A DNA stretch of 64,000 nt from contig CAWAWJ010000001.1 in assembly GCA_963785735.1 (NCBI GenBank), forward strand, positions 682,001 through 746,000, given 5' to 3'. This document shows, in pieces, positions 1 through 9,475 of the stretch. Below the pieces are notes generated by a model. That model did not search any database. It saw only the letters and a program-made list of their open reading frames with translations, and was not told the DNA's origin. A program made the translations under genes and the position numbers. Numbering within the stretch: position 1 is the stretch's first letter; every line of letters begins with the position of its first letter. Source of the DNA: REEB95 sp963785735. GTDB taxonomy: Bacteria; Pseudomonadota; Alphaproteobacteria; ATCC43930; CGMCC-115725.

Positions 1-175
1 TTACGCCGCTTCGCCCTTGGAGATCGGATTCAACTCCCGCTATCTCTTGGACATCGCCGAGCAGATCGAGGGCGAGAATGCGCGTTTCATGCTGGCCGAC
101 GCGGCATCTCCCACCGTGGTGCGCGACGCCGCCGATGGCAGCGCGCTCTACGTGCTCATGCCGATGCGCGTCTGA
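1..175 (+). CDS. dnaN: DNA polymerase III sliding clamp (beta subunit), C-terminal fragment
   Basis: The window opens inside this gene, with codons starting at base 2. The visible residues contain FNSRYLLDIAEQ and end in LMPMRV followed by TGA, which is the typical C-terminus of bacterial beta clamps. The clamp encircles DNA and tethers the replicative polymerase. recF and gyrB follow on the same strand, the common dnaA-dnaN-recF-gyrB order, which supports the assignment even though only about 57 codons are present. Confidence 0.9.
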   Translation, partial: YAASPLEIGFNSRYLLDIAEQIEGENARFMLADAASPTVVRDAADGSALYVLMPMRV

Positions 176-195
176 CGGCGCGGTTCCGGTATCCC

Positions 196-1401
196 GTGCG
201 GCAGGACGCCCTCGCCCCCCTCGTCATTCCGGCAAATGATGTGTCGCCCGTTCCCGTGGCGGTTTCCCGGCTGATGCTGACCGATTTCCGCGGCTATGCG
301 CGCGCCCGGCTCGCGGTCGGCGCCATGCCCGTCGTGCTCTACGGCGCCAATGGCGCGGGCAAGACCAATCTGCTCGAGGCCTTGTCCTTCCTCGCGCCCG
401 GACGGGGCCTGCGCCGCGCCAAGCTCAGCGAGATCGACCGCCGGGCCGGGTATTCGCGGCCCGATGAAACGGTCAGCCAGACCGGGCCCTGGGCCTTGGC
501 CGCGGTGGTGGCGACGCCGTCGGGCGAGATCGAAATCGGCACCGGGCGCGACGATGCGAGCGAAAGCGGCGAGCGCCGCCATTTGCGCATCGACGGATCG
601 CCGGCCAAGAGCCAGCAGGATCTGGCCGAGCGTTTCGGCCTCGCCTGGCTCACGCCGCAGATGGACCGCATTTTCATCGACGGCGCCTCGGCGCGCCGCC
701 GTTTCCTCGACCGGCTCGTGACCGGATTCGATCCCGGCCATTGGGCGCGGCTCAACGCTTACGAGAAGGCGCTGCGCGAACGCGCGCGGCTGTTGCGCGA
801 CGGCGTTACGGATCCCGCCTGGCTTTCGGCGCTCGAAGACGCCATGGCCGAGAACGGCGCGGCTCTGGCGGCGGCGCGGATCGAGGCGGTGACGCGGCTC
901 GACGCCGCCTGCCGCTCGGCCAAGGGTCCTTTCCCGCGCGCCGGGCTCGCGGTTTCGGGCGCGGTCGAAAGCTGGATCCAATCCATGCCGGCGCTGGCAT
1001 CCGAGGAGGAATTCCGCCGCGCCTTGTGCTCCAACCGCCGCCTCGACGCCGAAAGCGGCGTCACCCAATGCGGCCCGCACCGCTCCGATCTGCTGGTGCG
1101 GCATCTCGAAACCGGAATTGAGGCGGGCTTCTGCTCGACCGGCGAGCAGAAGGCGCTGCTCATCGCCATCACCCTTGCCTATGCGCGCCTCGCGGCGGCG
1201 CGGCGGGGGCAAGCGCCCTTGCTGCTGCTGGACGAGATCACGGCGCATCTCGACGCCGAACGGCGCTCGGCCTTGTTCGCGGCCATTCTCGATCTCAAGG
1301 CCCAGGCCTGGCTCGCCGGCACCGATGCCGGTCTGTTCGAGGAGCTGCGCGGCAACGCGCAGTTCTTCGCCATTTCCAACGCCGCGATCGCGAACGGCTG
1401 A
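196..1401 (+). CDS. recF: DNA replication/repair protein RecF
   Basis: A 401-residue SMC-like ATPase of normal RecF length. It loads RecA at single-stranded gaps through RecFOR. The Walker A motif GANGAGKTN lies at about residues 50-58, and a Walker B-type stretch LLLLDEITAHLD lies near residue 345, preceded by a signature-like STGEQKALL. The start is the GTG at 196, 20 bases after dnaN stops; it gives an N-terminal extension of about 20 residues before the conserved LMLTDFRGY, so a later start cannot be excluded. It sits between dnaN and gyrB as in many bacteria. Confidence 0.93.
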   Translation: MRQDALAPLVIPANDVSPVPVAVSRLMLTDFRGYARARLAVGAMPVVLYGANGAGKTNLLEALSFLAPGRGLRRAKLSEIDRRAGYSRPDETVSQTGPWALAAVVATPSGEIEIGTGRDDASESGERRHLRIDGSPAKSQQDLAERFGLAWLTPQMDRIFIDGASARRRFLDRLVTGFDPGHWARLNAYEKALRERARLLRDGVTDPAWLSALEDAMAENGAALAAARIEAVTRLDAACRSAKGPFPRAGLAVSGAVESWIQSMPALASEEEFRRALCSNRRLDAESGVTQCGPHRSDLLVRHLETGIEAGFCSTGEQKALLIAITLAYARLAAARRGQAPLLLLDEITAHLDAERRSALFAAILDLKAQAWLAGTDAGLFEELRGNAQFFAISNAAIANG

Positions 1402-1427
1402 AATCCGGAAAAAACGGAAAATCGCTT

Positions 1428-3935
1428 ATGAACAAACCGGCCAAACCGTCCAAGCCCGATCCCGCCCTGGCTTCGCAAGCGGCGGAGGAGAAAGAGGAAT
1501 ACAGCGCGCATTCGATCAAGGTGCTGCGCGGCCTCGATGCCGTCAGGAAGCGCCCGGGCATGTATATCGGCGACACCGATGACGGCTCGGGCCTCCACCG
1601 CATGGTCTATGAGGTGGTGGATAATTCGATCGACGAGGCCCTGGCCGGCTTCTGCGACACGGTGCGCGTGACGCTCAACCCCGACGGCTCCGCCACCGTC
1701 ACCGATAACGGCCGCGGAATTCCGGTTGACCTCCACAAGGAGGAAGGCGTCTCGGCGGCGCAGGTCATCATGACCCAGCTCCACGCCGGCGGAAAATTCG
1801 ACCAGAATTCCTACAAGGTGTCGGGCGGCTTGCACGGCGTCGGCGTGTCGGTGGTGAACGCGCTCTCGGAAAAGCTCGATCTGCGCATCTGGCGGGGGGC
1901 CAAGGAATATTTCATGAGCTTCAAGAACGGCGACCCGGTCGCGCCCTTGAAGGAAACCGGCCCGGCCCCGATGGCCGAGCGCGCCAGTCCGACCGGCCCA
2001 AAACAGCAGCCAAAGACCGGCACGGAAGTGACCTTCTGGCCGTCGACCAAGACTTTCACCAAGACCGAATTCGATTTCGCGACCCTCGAACACCGCTTGC
2101 GCGAATTGGCGTTTCTCAATTCCGGCTTGACGCTCGATCTGACCGATGCGCGCGGGGTCGAACCCAAGACGGTGAAACTCCATTACGACGGCGGCCTCGA
2201 GGCCTTCGTCAAGTATCTCGACCGCTCGAAGCAGGTGCTGCACGGCGCGCCTATCGTCATGGCGGGCGAGCGCGACAAGATTTCCGTCGAAGTGGCGATG
2301 GAATGGACCGACAGCTACCACGAGACCATGTTGTGCTTCACCAACAACATCCCGCAACGCGACGGTGGCACGCATCTGGCCGGCTTCCGCGCCGCGCTTA
2401 CCCGCACCGTCAACCACTATGCCGACGAGATCACGGCCAAGAAGGAGAAGATCGCGCTCACCGGCGAGGACATGCGCGAGGGGCTGACCTGCATCCTCTC
2501 GGTCAAGATGCCCGACCCGAAATTCTCCTCCCAGACCAAGGAAAAACTGGTTTCGTCGGAGACCCGGCCCGCGGTCGAAGGCATTGTCGCCGACAAGATG
2601 CGGCAATGGTTCGAGGAGCACCCCTCGGATGCCCGCCGCGTCGTCGGCAAGGTGATCGAGGCCGCCGCCGCGCGCGAGGCCGCGCGCAAGGCGCGGGAAC
2701 TCACCCGCCGCAAGGGCGCGCTCGATCTCGCCAACCTTCCCGGCAAGCTCGCCGATTGCCAGGAGCGCGACCCGGCGCAGAGCGAGCTCTTCATCGTCGA
2801 GGGCGACAGCGCCGGCGGCTCGGCCAAGCAGGGCCGCAACCGCCGCTTCCAGGCGATATTGCCCTTGAAGGGCAAGATCCTGAACGTCGAGCGCGCGCGC
2901 TTCGACAAGATGCTGTCCTCGGCCGAGATAGGCACGCTCATCGCCGCCTTGGGCACCGGTATCGGCCCCGAGGAATTCGACGCCGCCAAGGCGCGCTATC
3001 ACCGCATCATCATCATGACCGACGCCGATGTCGATGGCAGCCACATCCGCACGCTGTTGTTGACCTTCTTCTTCCGCCAGATGGGCGCGCTCATCGACAA
3101 GGGCTATCTCTACATCGCCCAGCCGCCGCTCTATCAGGTGAAGCGCGGCTCGGGCAAGGCGATCTACTTGAAGGACGACACCGCGCTCGAGGAATACCGG
3201 GTCTCATCCGGCATCAAGGACGCGGTCTTCCGCCAGCACGACAAGGTCGAGCGCGCGGGCAACGACCTGAAGGCGCTGGTCGAGCGCGCGCGCAACGTGC
3301 GGGGATTGCTCCAGCCGCTGATGCGGAAAGTCGGCAGCCTCGAAGTGGTGGAGCAGGCGGCCATCGCCGGTGTTCTCGATTCGGGTCTGCTCGACGATCC
3401 GAAAAAGGGGGCCGAAGCGGCGAAGTATCTCGCCACGCGTCTCGATTTGCTGGCCCCGCCCGACATGCGCGGCTGGAAGGGCGAACTGGTCGCGGGCGAA
3501 GGGCTGGTGCTGACGCGGCGGCGCCACGGCGTCACCGAGCGCCGCGTCTTGGACGCGGCCCTCCTGAAAAGCGCCGAGGCCCGCCGCCTCGACGAGCGGA
3601 CCAAGGAATTGCAGGAGATCTATGGCAAGCCCGGCGCGCTCAAATCCAAGGACAAGGACGCCCCGGTCAACGGCCCGACCTCGCTGGTCGAGGCGGTCCT
3701 CGAGCTGGGCCCGAAACAGGGCGACATCCAGCGCTACAAAGGACTGGGAGAGATGAACCCCGAGCAGCTCTGGGAAACGACGCTCGACCCGGCGGTGCGC
3801 TCGCTGCTTCAGGTCAAGGTGCCCCATGCGGATCTGGCCGAGGAGATATTTTCCACATTGATGGGCGATCTGGTCGAACCGCGCCGCGACTTCATCCAGG
3901 CCAACGCTCTCTCCGTCGCCAATCTCGACGTTTAG
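1428..3935 (+). CDS. gyrB: DNA gyrase subunit B
   Basis: This 835-residue type IIA topoisomerase subunit supplies the ATPase and TOPRIM domains of gyrase, which introduces negative supercoils. The GHKL ATP site is visible early (VRKRPGMYIGDT, VDNSIDEALAG, GLHGVGVSVVNAL). The TOPRIM motifs EGDSAGGSA (Glu458) and DADVDGSHI follow, and the C-terminus has the usual YKGLGEMNPEQLWETT. It is a little longer than typical GyrB, partly from an Ala/Lys-rich N-terminus of about 25 residues. ParE is the alternative paralog, but the recF context and sequence favour GyrB. Confidence 0.95.
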   Translation: MNKPAKPSKPDPALASQAAEEKEEYSAHSIKVLRGLDAVRKRPGMYIGDTDDGSGLHRMVYEVVDNSIDEALAGFCDTVRVTLNPDGSATVTDNGRGIPVDLHKEEGVSAAQVIMTQLHAGGKFDQNSYKVSGGLHGVGVSVVNALSEKLDLRIWRGAKEYFMSFKNGDPVAPLKETGPAPMAERASPTGPKQQPKTGTEVTFWPSTKTFTKTEFDFATLEHRLRELAFLNSGLTLDLTDARGVEPKTVKLHYDGGLEAFVKYLDRSKQVLHGAPIVMAGERDKISVEVAMEWTDSYHETMLCFTNNIPQRDGGTHLAGFRAALTRTVNHYADEITAKKEKIALTGEDMREGLTCILSVKMPDPKFSSQTKEKLVSSETRPAVEGIVADKMRQWFEEHPSDARRVVGKVIEAAAAREAARKARELTRRKGALDLANLPGKLADCQERDPAQSELFIVEGDSAGGSAKQGRNRRFQAILPLKGKILNVERARFDKMLSSAEIGTLIAALGTGIGPEEFDAAKARYHRIIIMTDADVDGSHIRTLLLTFFFRQMGALIDKGYLYIAQPPLYQVKRGSGKAIYLKDDTALEEYRVSSGIKDAVFRQHDKVERAGNDLKALVERARNVRGLLQPLMRKVGSLEVVEQAAIAGVLDSGLLDDPKKGAEAAKYLATRLDLLAPPDMRGWKGELVAGEGLVLTRRRHGVTERRVLDAALLKSAEARRLDERTKELQEIYGKPGALKSKDKDAPVNGPTSLVEAVLELGPKQGDIQRYKGLGEMNPEQLWETTLDPAVRSLLQVKVPHADLAEEIFSTLMGDLVEPRRDFIQANALSVANLDV

Positions 3936-3947
3936 CGATCTCGACCT

Positions 3948-3982
3948 TTAACCCGGACCGGGGCACAATCCGGCCCGGTTAA
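3948..3982. terminator. Imperfect hairpin after gyrB
   Basis: TTAACC at 3948-3953 pairs with GGTTAA at 3977-3982, with further CCGG/CCGG pairing inside. It begins 12 bases after the gyrB stop. There is no T-run on either side, so it may be a Rho-assisted terminator or an mRNA 3' stabiliser rather than a canonical intrinsic terminator. Confidence 0.35.
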
Positions 3983-4011
3983 AACAAGACGGGTCAAAGG
4001 GGAGAGGCCGT

Positions 4012-5850
4012 ATGACTGTTGCGCCCAAGGTGCCGCGCCGCAACGAGCCGGAAGGCATCGAACGTCCGCTGCCCAACGACAAGCCGGCGGGCGGCGATTC
4101 AGGCGTCTGGGGCAGCGACGCCGTGGCCGATCTGCTGCGCGCGCTCGACATCCCCTATGTGGCGCTCAACCCCGGCGCGAGCTATCGCGGCCTCCATGAC
4201 AGCCTGGTCAACCGGCTCGGCAATGAGCGCCCGCAGATGCTCTTGTCGCTGCACGAGGAAAGCGCCGTCGCGATAGCCCATGGCTGGGCCAAGGTTACGG
4301 GCCATCCCATGGCGGCGATCGTCCATTCCAATGTCGGGCTGATGCACGCCACCATGGCGGTGTTCAACGCCTGGTGCGACCGCGTGCCGCTCTTGTTGCT
4401 GGGCGCCACCGGGCCGGTTGACGCCGCCAAGCGCCGGCCCTGGATCGACTGGATACACACCGCGAAAGACCAAGGCGCGCTCATCCGCCACTACATCAAA
4501 TGGGACGACCAGCCGGCCTCGGTCGCGGCGGCTCAGGAATCGATTCTGCGCGCCTGGAAGATCATCCGGACCGCGCCGCGCGGCCCCGCCTATATCTGCC
4601 TCGATGCGGGCTTGCAGGAATCGAAACTCGACGCGGCGCCGCCCTTGCCCGATGTGACGCGCTTCCGCGCCCCCGAAGACGCCGCCCCCGACGCCGCCTT
4701 GGCCGCTTCGGCGGCGAAGCGTTTGCACGAGGCGCACCGGCCGGTGATCCTGATGGGACGGGTGTCGCGCAGCGAGCAAGGCTGGGCCGAGCGCGTCAAA
4801 TTGGCCGAGACCCTGGGCGCGGTGGTGTTGACCGATCTGAAACAGGCGGGAGCCTTTCCTTCCGATCATCCGCTCCTGGGCGCCTCGCCCGCGACGTTTC
4901 CGGGCGTCGAGGCGGCGGCGCTATTGCGCGAGGCCGATTGCGTGCTGGCGCTCGACTGGATCGATCTGGCAGGATCTCTCAAGGCCGCCTGGCGCGGCGA
5001 GACCGCCAAATCCTTCGTCATCCACGCCACGCTCGACGAGCATCTGCACAATGGCTGGAGCATGGATCACCAGGGCCTGGCCCCGGTCGATCTCGCGCTC
5101 GCCTCGTCGCCGGAGCCCGCGGTGGCGGCGATCCTCGCTTCGCTCCAAACCCTGGGTCCGCGCAAGCATCCAGCCTGGCCGGGGCGCAAGCCGGCCGCGC
5201 CGCGCGAGCTTCCCGCGGTCGAAGGCCAGGGCGCGGTCACCGTGCCGCATCTGGCGGCTTCGTTGCGCGCGGCGGTGAAGGGGCGAAAATCCTCTCTGTT
5301 GCGCCATTCGCTTTCCTGGGCCGGGCATTTCTGGCCGGTCCATCACCCGCTCGATTTCCTCGGCGCCGACGGCGGCGGCGGGGTCGGCTCCGGCCCCGGC
5401 ACCAGCGTCGGCTCGGCGCTCGCGCTCAAGGACAGCGGGAGGTTGCCGGTGGCGGTGCTGGGCGACGGCGATTTCCTGATGGGCGTCACGGCGCTCTGGA
5501 CCGCGGTGCATTACCGCATTCCGCTCCTGATCCTCATCGCCAATAACCGCTCCTTCTACAACGACGAGGTGCATCAGGAGCGCGTGGCCAAGGAGCGCAA
5601 CCGGCTGGTCGCCAATAAATGGATCGGCCAGCACATCGCCCACCCCGACATCGATCTGGCGGCGATGGCCAAGGCCCAGGGCGCGCAAGGCTTCGGCCCG
5701 GTGCGCGATTTGGGCGATCTGCCCGAGGCGATCCGGCAAGGGATCGCGGCGGTCGATGCCGGCGCCGTCGCGGTGGTCGATGTGCGCGTCGAGCCCGGCT
5801 ATGACAGCGGCACCTCGGGCGCGATCTCCCGCGCCCCGGGGACGCGCTAA
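4012..5850 (+). CDS. Thiamine-diphosphate-dependent enzyme, acetolactate synthase/decarboxylase-like
   Basis: A 612-residue protein with the three-domain layout of the acetolactate synthase/2-oxoacid decarboxylase family. The N-terminal domain has HEESAVAIAHGWA, with Glu82 placed as the cofactor-activating glutamate. The ThDP-binding motif begins GDGD at residue 484 and ends with Asn511-Asn512. The first 35 residues are a non-conserved, Pro-rich extension. The substrate is unknown. It heads an apparent operon with an ABC importer (15 bases to the ATPase gene), so it probably acts on the imported compound, perhaps a 2-oxo acid. It differs from housekeeping IlvB in context: no small subunit gene follows. 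The ATG at 4012 is preceded by AAAGGGGAGAGG, a strong ribosome site. Confidence 0.8.
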   Translation: MTVAPKVPRRNEPEGIERPLPNDKPAGGDSGVWGSDAVADLLRALDIPYVALNPGASYRGLHDSLVNRLGNERPQMLLSLHEESAVAIAHGWAKVTGHPMAAIVHSNVGLMHATMAVFNAWCDRVPLLLLGATGPVDAAKRRPWIDWIHTAKDQGALIRHYIKWDDQPASVAAAQESILRAWKIIRTAPRGPAYICLDAGLQESKLDAAPPLPDVTRFRAPEDAAPDAALAASAAKRLHEAHRPVILMGRVSRSEQGWAERVKLAETLGAVVLTDLKQAGAFPSDHPLLGASPATFPGVEAAALLREADCVLALDWIDLAGSLKAAWRGETAKSFVIHATLDEHLHNGWSMDHQGLAPVDLALASSPEPAVAAILASLQTLGPRKHPAWPGRKPAAPRELPAVEGQGAVTVPHLAASLRAAVKGRKSSLLRHSLSWAGHFWPVHHPLDFLGADGGGGVGSGPGTSVGSALALKDSGRLPVAVLGDGDFLMGVTALWTAVHYRIPLLILIANNRSFYNDEVHQERVAKERNRLVANKWIGQHIAHPDIDLAAMAKAQGAQGFGPVRDLGDLPEAIRQGIAAVDAGAVAVVDVRVEPGYDSGTSGAISRAPGTR

Positions 5851-5865
5851 GTCCCGGCAGGGCTC

Positions 5866-6675
5866 ATGGCCGATCCTGTCCTGGCCGTGGAAGGCGTCTC
5901 CAAGCGCTTCGCCACATCCGAAGGGCCGGTGCATGCGCTCGAGAACGTCTCCTTCGAGGTGCGCCGGGGCGAATTCGTCGCCGTCATCGGCCCGTCGGGC
6001 TGCGGCAAATCCACCCTCTTCAACATCATCGGGGGCCTGACCGGCGGCTATGACGGCCGCGTCATCGTTGACGGCCAAGCGGTCAAGGGGCCGCACCGCT
6101 CCATCGGCATGGTGTTCCAGGAGGAATCGACATTTCCCTGGCGCACGACTCTTGAAAACGTGGCCTTTCCCCTGGAAACCGCCGGCATGGCCAAGCCCGA
6201 ACGCTTGAAGCGCGCGCGCGAGCTCGTCCGGCTGGTAGGCCTCGAAGGCTTCGAGAACCGCTATCCCTCGGAAATGTCGGGCGGCATGCGCCAGCGCAGT
6301 TCATTGGCCAGGACCCTGGCGTTTTCACCCAAAGTCCTGCTGATGGACGAGCCTTTCGCCTCGCTCGACGAGCAGACGCGGCTCCTGCTGGGCGACAAGA
6401 TTCTCCAGATTCAGCAGCAGCTGAAACAAACCACGCTGCTCATCACCCACAACATCGCCGAAGCGGTGCAATTGTCCGACCGCGTGCTGGTGATGACCTT
6501 CCGCCCGGGGCGCATCAAGCGCGTGATCGAGATCGACTTGCCGCGCCCGCGCTCCTCTTCCATTCTCGGTTCGGAGGCCTTCGGCCGCTATGTCGCGAGC
6601 GTCTGGAAAGATTTGCGCGAAGAGGCTAGCATCGGCTTAAGCGAGGACGAGGCCGCCATCGGCCATCGGCCTTGA
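5866..6675 (+). CDS. ABC importer ATP-binding protein (nitrate/sulfonate/taurine type)
   Basis: A 269-residue ATPase of the SsuB/TauB/NrtD class. Walker A GPSGCGKST lies near residues 43-51, the Q-loop in MVFQEE, the signature MSGGMRQR near residue 139, Walker B VLLMDEPF and the switch His in LITHNIAEA. It would sit on the cytoplasmic side and power the permeases encoded at 8693-10250. The start ATG at 5866 lies 15 bases after the upstream enzyme gene, and the gene continues into the binding-protein genes, so co-transcription is likely. Confidence 0.88.
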   Translation: MADPVLAVEGVSKRFATSEGPVHALENVSFEVRRGEFVAVIGPSGCGKSTLFNIIGGLTGGYDGRVIVDGQAVKGPHRSIGMVFQEESTFPWRTTLENVAFPLETAGMAKPERLKRARELVRLVGLEGFENRYPSEMSGGMRQRSSLARTLAFSPKVLLMDEPFASLDEQTRLLLGDKILQIQQQLKQTTLLITHNIAEAVQLSDRVLVMTFRPGRIKRVIEIDLPRPRSSSILGSEAFGRYVASVWKDLREEASIGLSEDEAAIGHRP

Positions 6676-6720
6676 AACAGAGTAACGGCCGGAATCGCGG
6701 CCAAAGGGGAGGGTTTCGTC

Positions 6721-7686
6721 ATGCGTAAGGTTTTCCTGTGCGCGCTCGCGCTGGTTGCGGCTTCGGCCTTTACACCGGGCGCCAGTGCCCAGTCCTTCAA
6801 GGTGGTGATTCCGCAAAAGGGCGCGTTCGATACCTCGCTCGTCGATTTCGGCGTTCGCCAGGGCTTCTTCAAGGAACAGGGCCTCGATATCGAGGAAATC
6901 TTCAGCCAGGGCGGCGCCAACACCGAGCAGGCGGTGATCTCGGGCAGCGCCGATTTCGCCATGGCCACCGGCACGCTCGGCATCATTTCCGCTTACGTCA
7001 AAGGCGCGCCGATCCGCGTCATCTCCGCCGAATCGACCGGCGCGCCCGACATCTTCTGGTACGCCAAAACCGGCGGCGGCATCAAAAGCCTGAAGGACGC
7101 GCATGGCAAGACCGTGGCCTTCTCAGCGCCGGGTTCGAGCACCAACCTCGTGCTGCTGGCGCTGCTCAAATTCAACAACGTGGCCGATGCCAAGCCCACC
7201 GCCACCGGCGGGCCGCCCGGCACGCTCACCCAGGTGATGTCTGGCCAGATTGACATCGGCTGGGGCGTGCCGCCCTTCGTCCTGAACGAGATCGCCAACA
7301 AGCAGGCCGTGGTCATCGCCCGCGGCAACGACGTGCCGGCGGTGCGCGACCAGACCATCCGGGTCAATATCGTCCGGCTCGATCTGTTGCAGCAAAACCG
7401 CGACGCGGTGATCCGCTTCGCCAAGGCCTATGACAAGGCGCGCAACTGGGCCTATTCCGACCCGAAGGCGATCGACTATTACGCCGAGGAGAACAAGATT
7501 CCGCGCGACCTCGCGGCCGGCGCGGTCAAGCATTACCACCCCAAGGCGCAGACCGAGCCCTATGCGATCAAGGGCTTGCAGCGCACGCTCGACGACGCGC
7601 TGGACGCCAAGCGCATCGACCATCCGATGAAGCCCGATGACGTCAAGGGGTTGTTCGACATCGTCTGGAAACCGGGCCAGCCCTAA
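6721..7686 (+). CDS. ABC transporter periplasmic binding protein (NMT1/THI5-like), copy 1
   Basis: A 321-residue exported protein. A Sec signal peptide (Met-Arg-Lys, hydrophobic core, cut after SAQ at about residue 24) precedes an SsuA/NMT1-like binding domain containing GFFKEQGLDI, ATGTLGIISAY and IDIGWGVPP. It probably captures the substrate in the periplasm for the ATPase and permeases of the same operon. It is closely similar along its whole length to the next gene, so the pair is a tandem duplication. The start ATG follows AAAGGGGAGGG with suitable spacing. Confidence 0.85.
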   Translation: MRKVFLCALALVAASAFTPGASAQSFKVVIPQKGAFDTSLVDFGVRQGFFKEQGLDIEEIFSQGGANTEQAVISGSADFAMATGTLGIISAYVKGAPIRVISAESTGAPDIFWYAKTGGGIKSLKDAHGKTVAFSAPGSSTNLVLLALLKFNNVADAKPTATGGPPGTLTQVMSGQIDIGWGVPPFVLNEIANKQAVVIARGNDVPAVRDQTIRVNIVRLDLLQQNRDAVIRFAKAYDKARNWAYSDPKAIDYYAEENKIPRDLAAGAVKHYHPKAQTEPYAIKGLQRTLDDALDAKRIDHPMKPDDVKGLFDIVWKPGQP

Positions 7687-7696
7687 GGCCGGGCCC

Positions 7697-8689
7697 GTGG
7701 GCCGGATTCTCGCTCCGGTTCTCGTTCTCGGCTGGGCGCTGGTTGGCCCGGCGCTTGGCGCGCTTCTCTTTGCTTCGCCCTTAACGGGCTACGCGGCCGA
7801 AACCATCCGGGTGGCGGTGCCGCAAAAGGGCAATTGGGACACCTCGATCGCGGAATGGGGCTCGCGCCAGGGCTTCTTCAAGGATCGGGGGCTCGATCTC
7901 GTCTTCACCTACACCGAGGGCGGCGCCACCACCGAACAGGCGGTGATCTCGGGCTCGGTCGATCTGGCGGTGGCCACCGGCACGCTCGGCATCATCTCGG
8001 CTTATGTGAAGGGCGCGCCCATCCGCATCATCGCCGCCGAGATGACCGGCGCCCCCGACATGTATTTCTACGCGCTCGCCGGCGGCGGCATCAAAAGCCT
8101 GGCCGACGCGCATGGCAAGACCATCGCCTACAGCAATCCGGGATCGAGCTCGAATCTGGTCACGCTGGCGCTCTTGAAACAGGCCGGCATCGCCGACGCC
8201 AAGCCCATCGCCGGCGGCGGCATCCAGGGGATTTTCACCCAAGTCATGTCGGGCCAGATCGATATCGGCCACGCCGTGCCGCCGATCGGACTCGCGGCGC
8301 TCGACGCGGGCAAGATCGTGGTGGTGGCGCGCGCCAATGACGTGGCGGCGTTGCGCGGCCAGACGGTGCGGGTCAATGTCGCCAATCTCGATTTCCTGCG
8401 CGCCCATCGTGACGCGGTGATCCGCTTCGCCAAGGCCTATGACAAATCGCTCAACTGGATCTTCGCCGATCCCCAGGCGATCGATTATTACGCCGCCGGC
8501 ATGAACGTATCCCGCGATCTGGCGGTGGTAGCCTCGAAATACTACACCAAGGCGGCGGAACAGCCCTATGAAATCAAGGGCTTGCAGAAGACGCTCGACG
8601 ACGCTTACGACGCCAAGCGCATCGATCGTCCGATGACGCCGGCGGACGTGAAGGGCCTGATCGACATCGTCTGGAAACCGGGCCCGTAA
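7697..8689 (+). CDS. ABC transporter periplasmic binding protein (NMT1/THI5-like), copy 2
   Basis: 330 residues from the GTG at 7697, 10 bases after copy 1. This start gives a convincing signal peptide (VGRILAPVLVLGW through TGYAAE); an in-frame ATG at 7637 would lie inside the preceding gene and is rejected. The mature part is about 60% identical by eye to copy 1 (PQKG, GGATTEQAVISGS, ATGTLGIISAYVKGAPIRI), but ligand-facing segments differ. The two copies may bind different ligands or one may be a paralogous spare. It shares the operon and permeases with copy 1. Confidence 0.83.
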   Translation: MGRILAPVLVLGWALVGPALGALLFASPLTGYAAETIRVAVPQKGNWDTSIAEWGSRQGFFKDRGLDLVFTYTEGGATTEQAVISGSVDLAVATGTLGIISAYVKGAPIRIIAAEMTGAPDMYFYALAGGGIKSLADAHGKTIAYSNPGSSSNLVTLALLKQAGIADAKPIAGGGIQGIFTQVMSGQIDIGHAVPPIGLAALDAGKIVVVARANDVAALRGQTVRVNVANLDFLRAHRDAVIRFAKAYDKSLNWIFADPQAIDYYAAGMNVSRDLAVVASKYYTKAAEQPYEIKGLQKTLDDAYDAKRIDRPMTPADVKGLIDIVWKPGP

Positions 8690-8692
8690 TTC

Positions 8693-9475
8693 ATGGCCGC
8701 AATCGAGGGCGCGCCGCCCCGTCTCGCGCAACGCGCTGCACCCCTCCTGGTCGGGTTTCTGGCGATCGCGCTGGCAATCGCGTTGTGGCAGGGGGCGGTC
8801 GAATGGGGCTATGTCAGTAAGTTCGTGGCGCCCGCGCCCTCCGACATCGCGCGCAGCTTCCCGCGGCTTTTCACCGAGGAAGGCCTCACCGGCCGTTTCT
8901 TCCAGACCTTCGCCGAAACTTTCCTCGCCGCCGGATTCGCCGTGGCGATCGGGGTGCCGCTGGGCTGGTGGCTCCACCGCAAGCCCTTGGCCGGTCTCGC
9001 CTATGAAGGCTGGATTGGCAGCTTCGCCGCGGCGCCTCTGGTCGTGGCTTATCCGCTTTTCCTCGTCCTCTTCGGGCGCAACGCCGGCACCATCGTGGTG
9101 ATGAGCTGCCTCTCGGGCTTGCCGGCGATGGTGCTGAAGACCAAGGAGGGCCTCGACGGCACAAGGCGCGTGCTGGTGAATGTGGGGCTGAGCTTCGGCC
9201 TTGGGCCCGCGCCGCTGTTCTGGAAGATCATGCTGCCGGCGGCGATCCCCGCCATCGCCAACGGCGCGCGCCTCGCCCTGATCTTCGCGCTCATCAACGT
9301 GGTCGGGGTCGAATTCCTGATCAATTTCGGCGGCCTCGGCGAGTTGATCGACGATCTCGCCCAGCGCTGGGAATTGCCGTCGATGTTCGGTGCCATCCTG
9401 TTCGTGATCCTGACCAGCGTCGCCTTCTTCTGGGCGACCGGCAAGGCCGAGAAATGGTTCAGGCCCCATGGCTGA
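8693..9475 (+). CDS. ABC importer permease (SsuC/TauC-like), first
   Basis: A 260-residue inner-membrane protein with about six hydrophobic segments. The BPD_transp_1 fold of nitrate/sulfonate permeases is recognisable, with the EAA-type loop near PLFWKIMLPAAIPAIANGAR. It begins 3 bases after the second binding-protein gene and overlaps the next permease by 8 bases, so translational coupling is likely. The two permeases probably form a heterodimeric channel. Confidence 0.85.
   Translation: MAAIEGAPPRLAQRAAPLLVGFLAIALAIALWQGAVEWGYVSKFVAPAPSDIARSFPRLFTEEGLTGRFFQTFAETFLAAGFAVAIGVPLGWWLHRKPLAGLAYEGWIGSFAAAPLVVAYPLFLVLFGRNAGTIVVMSCLSGLPAMVLKTKEGLDGTRRVLVNVGLSFGLGPAPLFWKIMLPAAIPAIANGARLALIFALINVVGVEFLINFGGLGELIDDLAQRWELPSMFGAILFVILTSVAFFWATGKAEKWFRPHG

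Noticed and set aside
1179..3044. 621-residue ORF on the minus strand across recF and gyrB
   Set aside because: Antisense to clearly recognisable gyrB; composition is rich in Arg, Gly and Ala with no motifs, an artefact of high GC.
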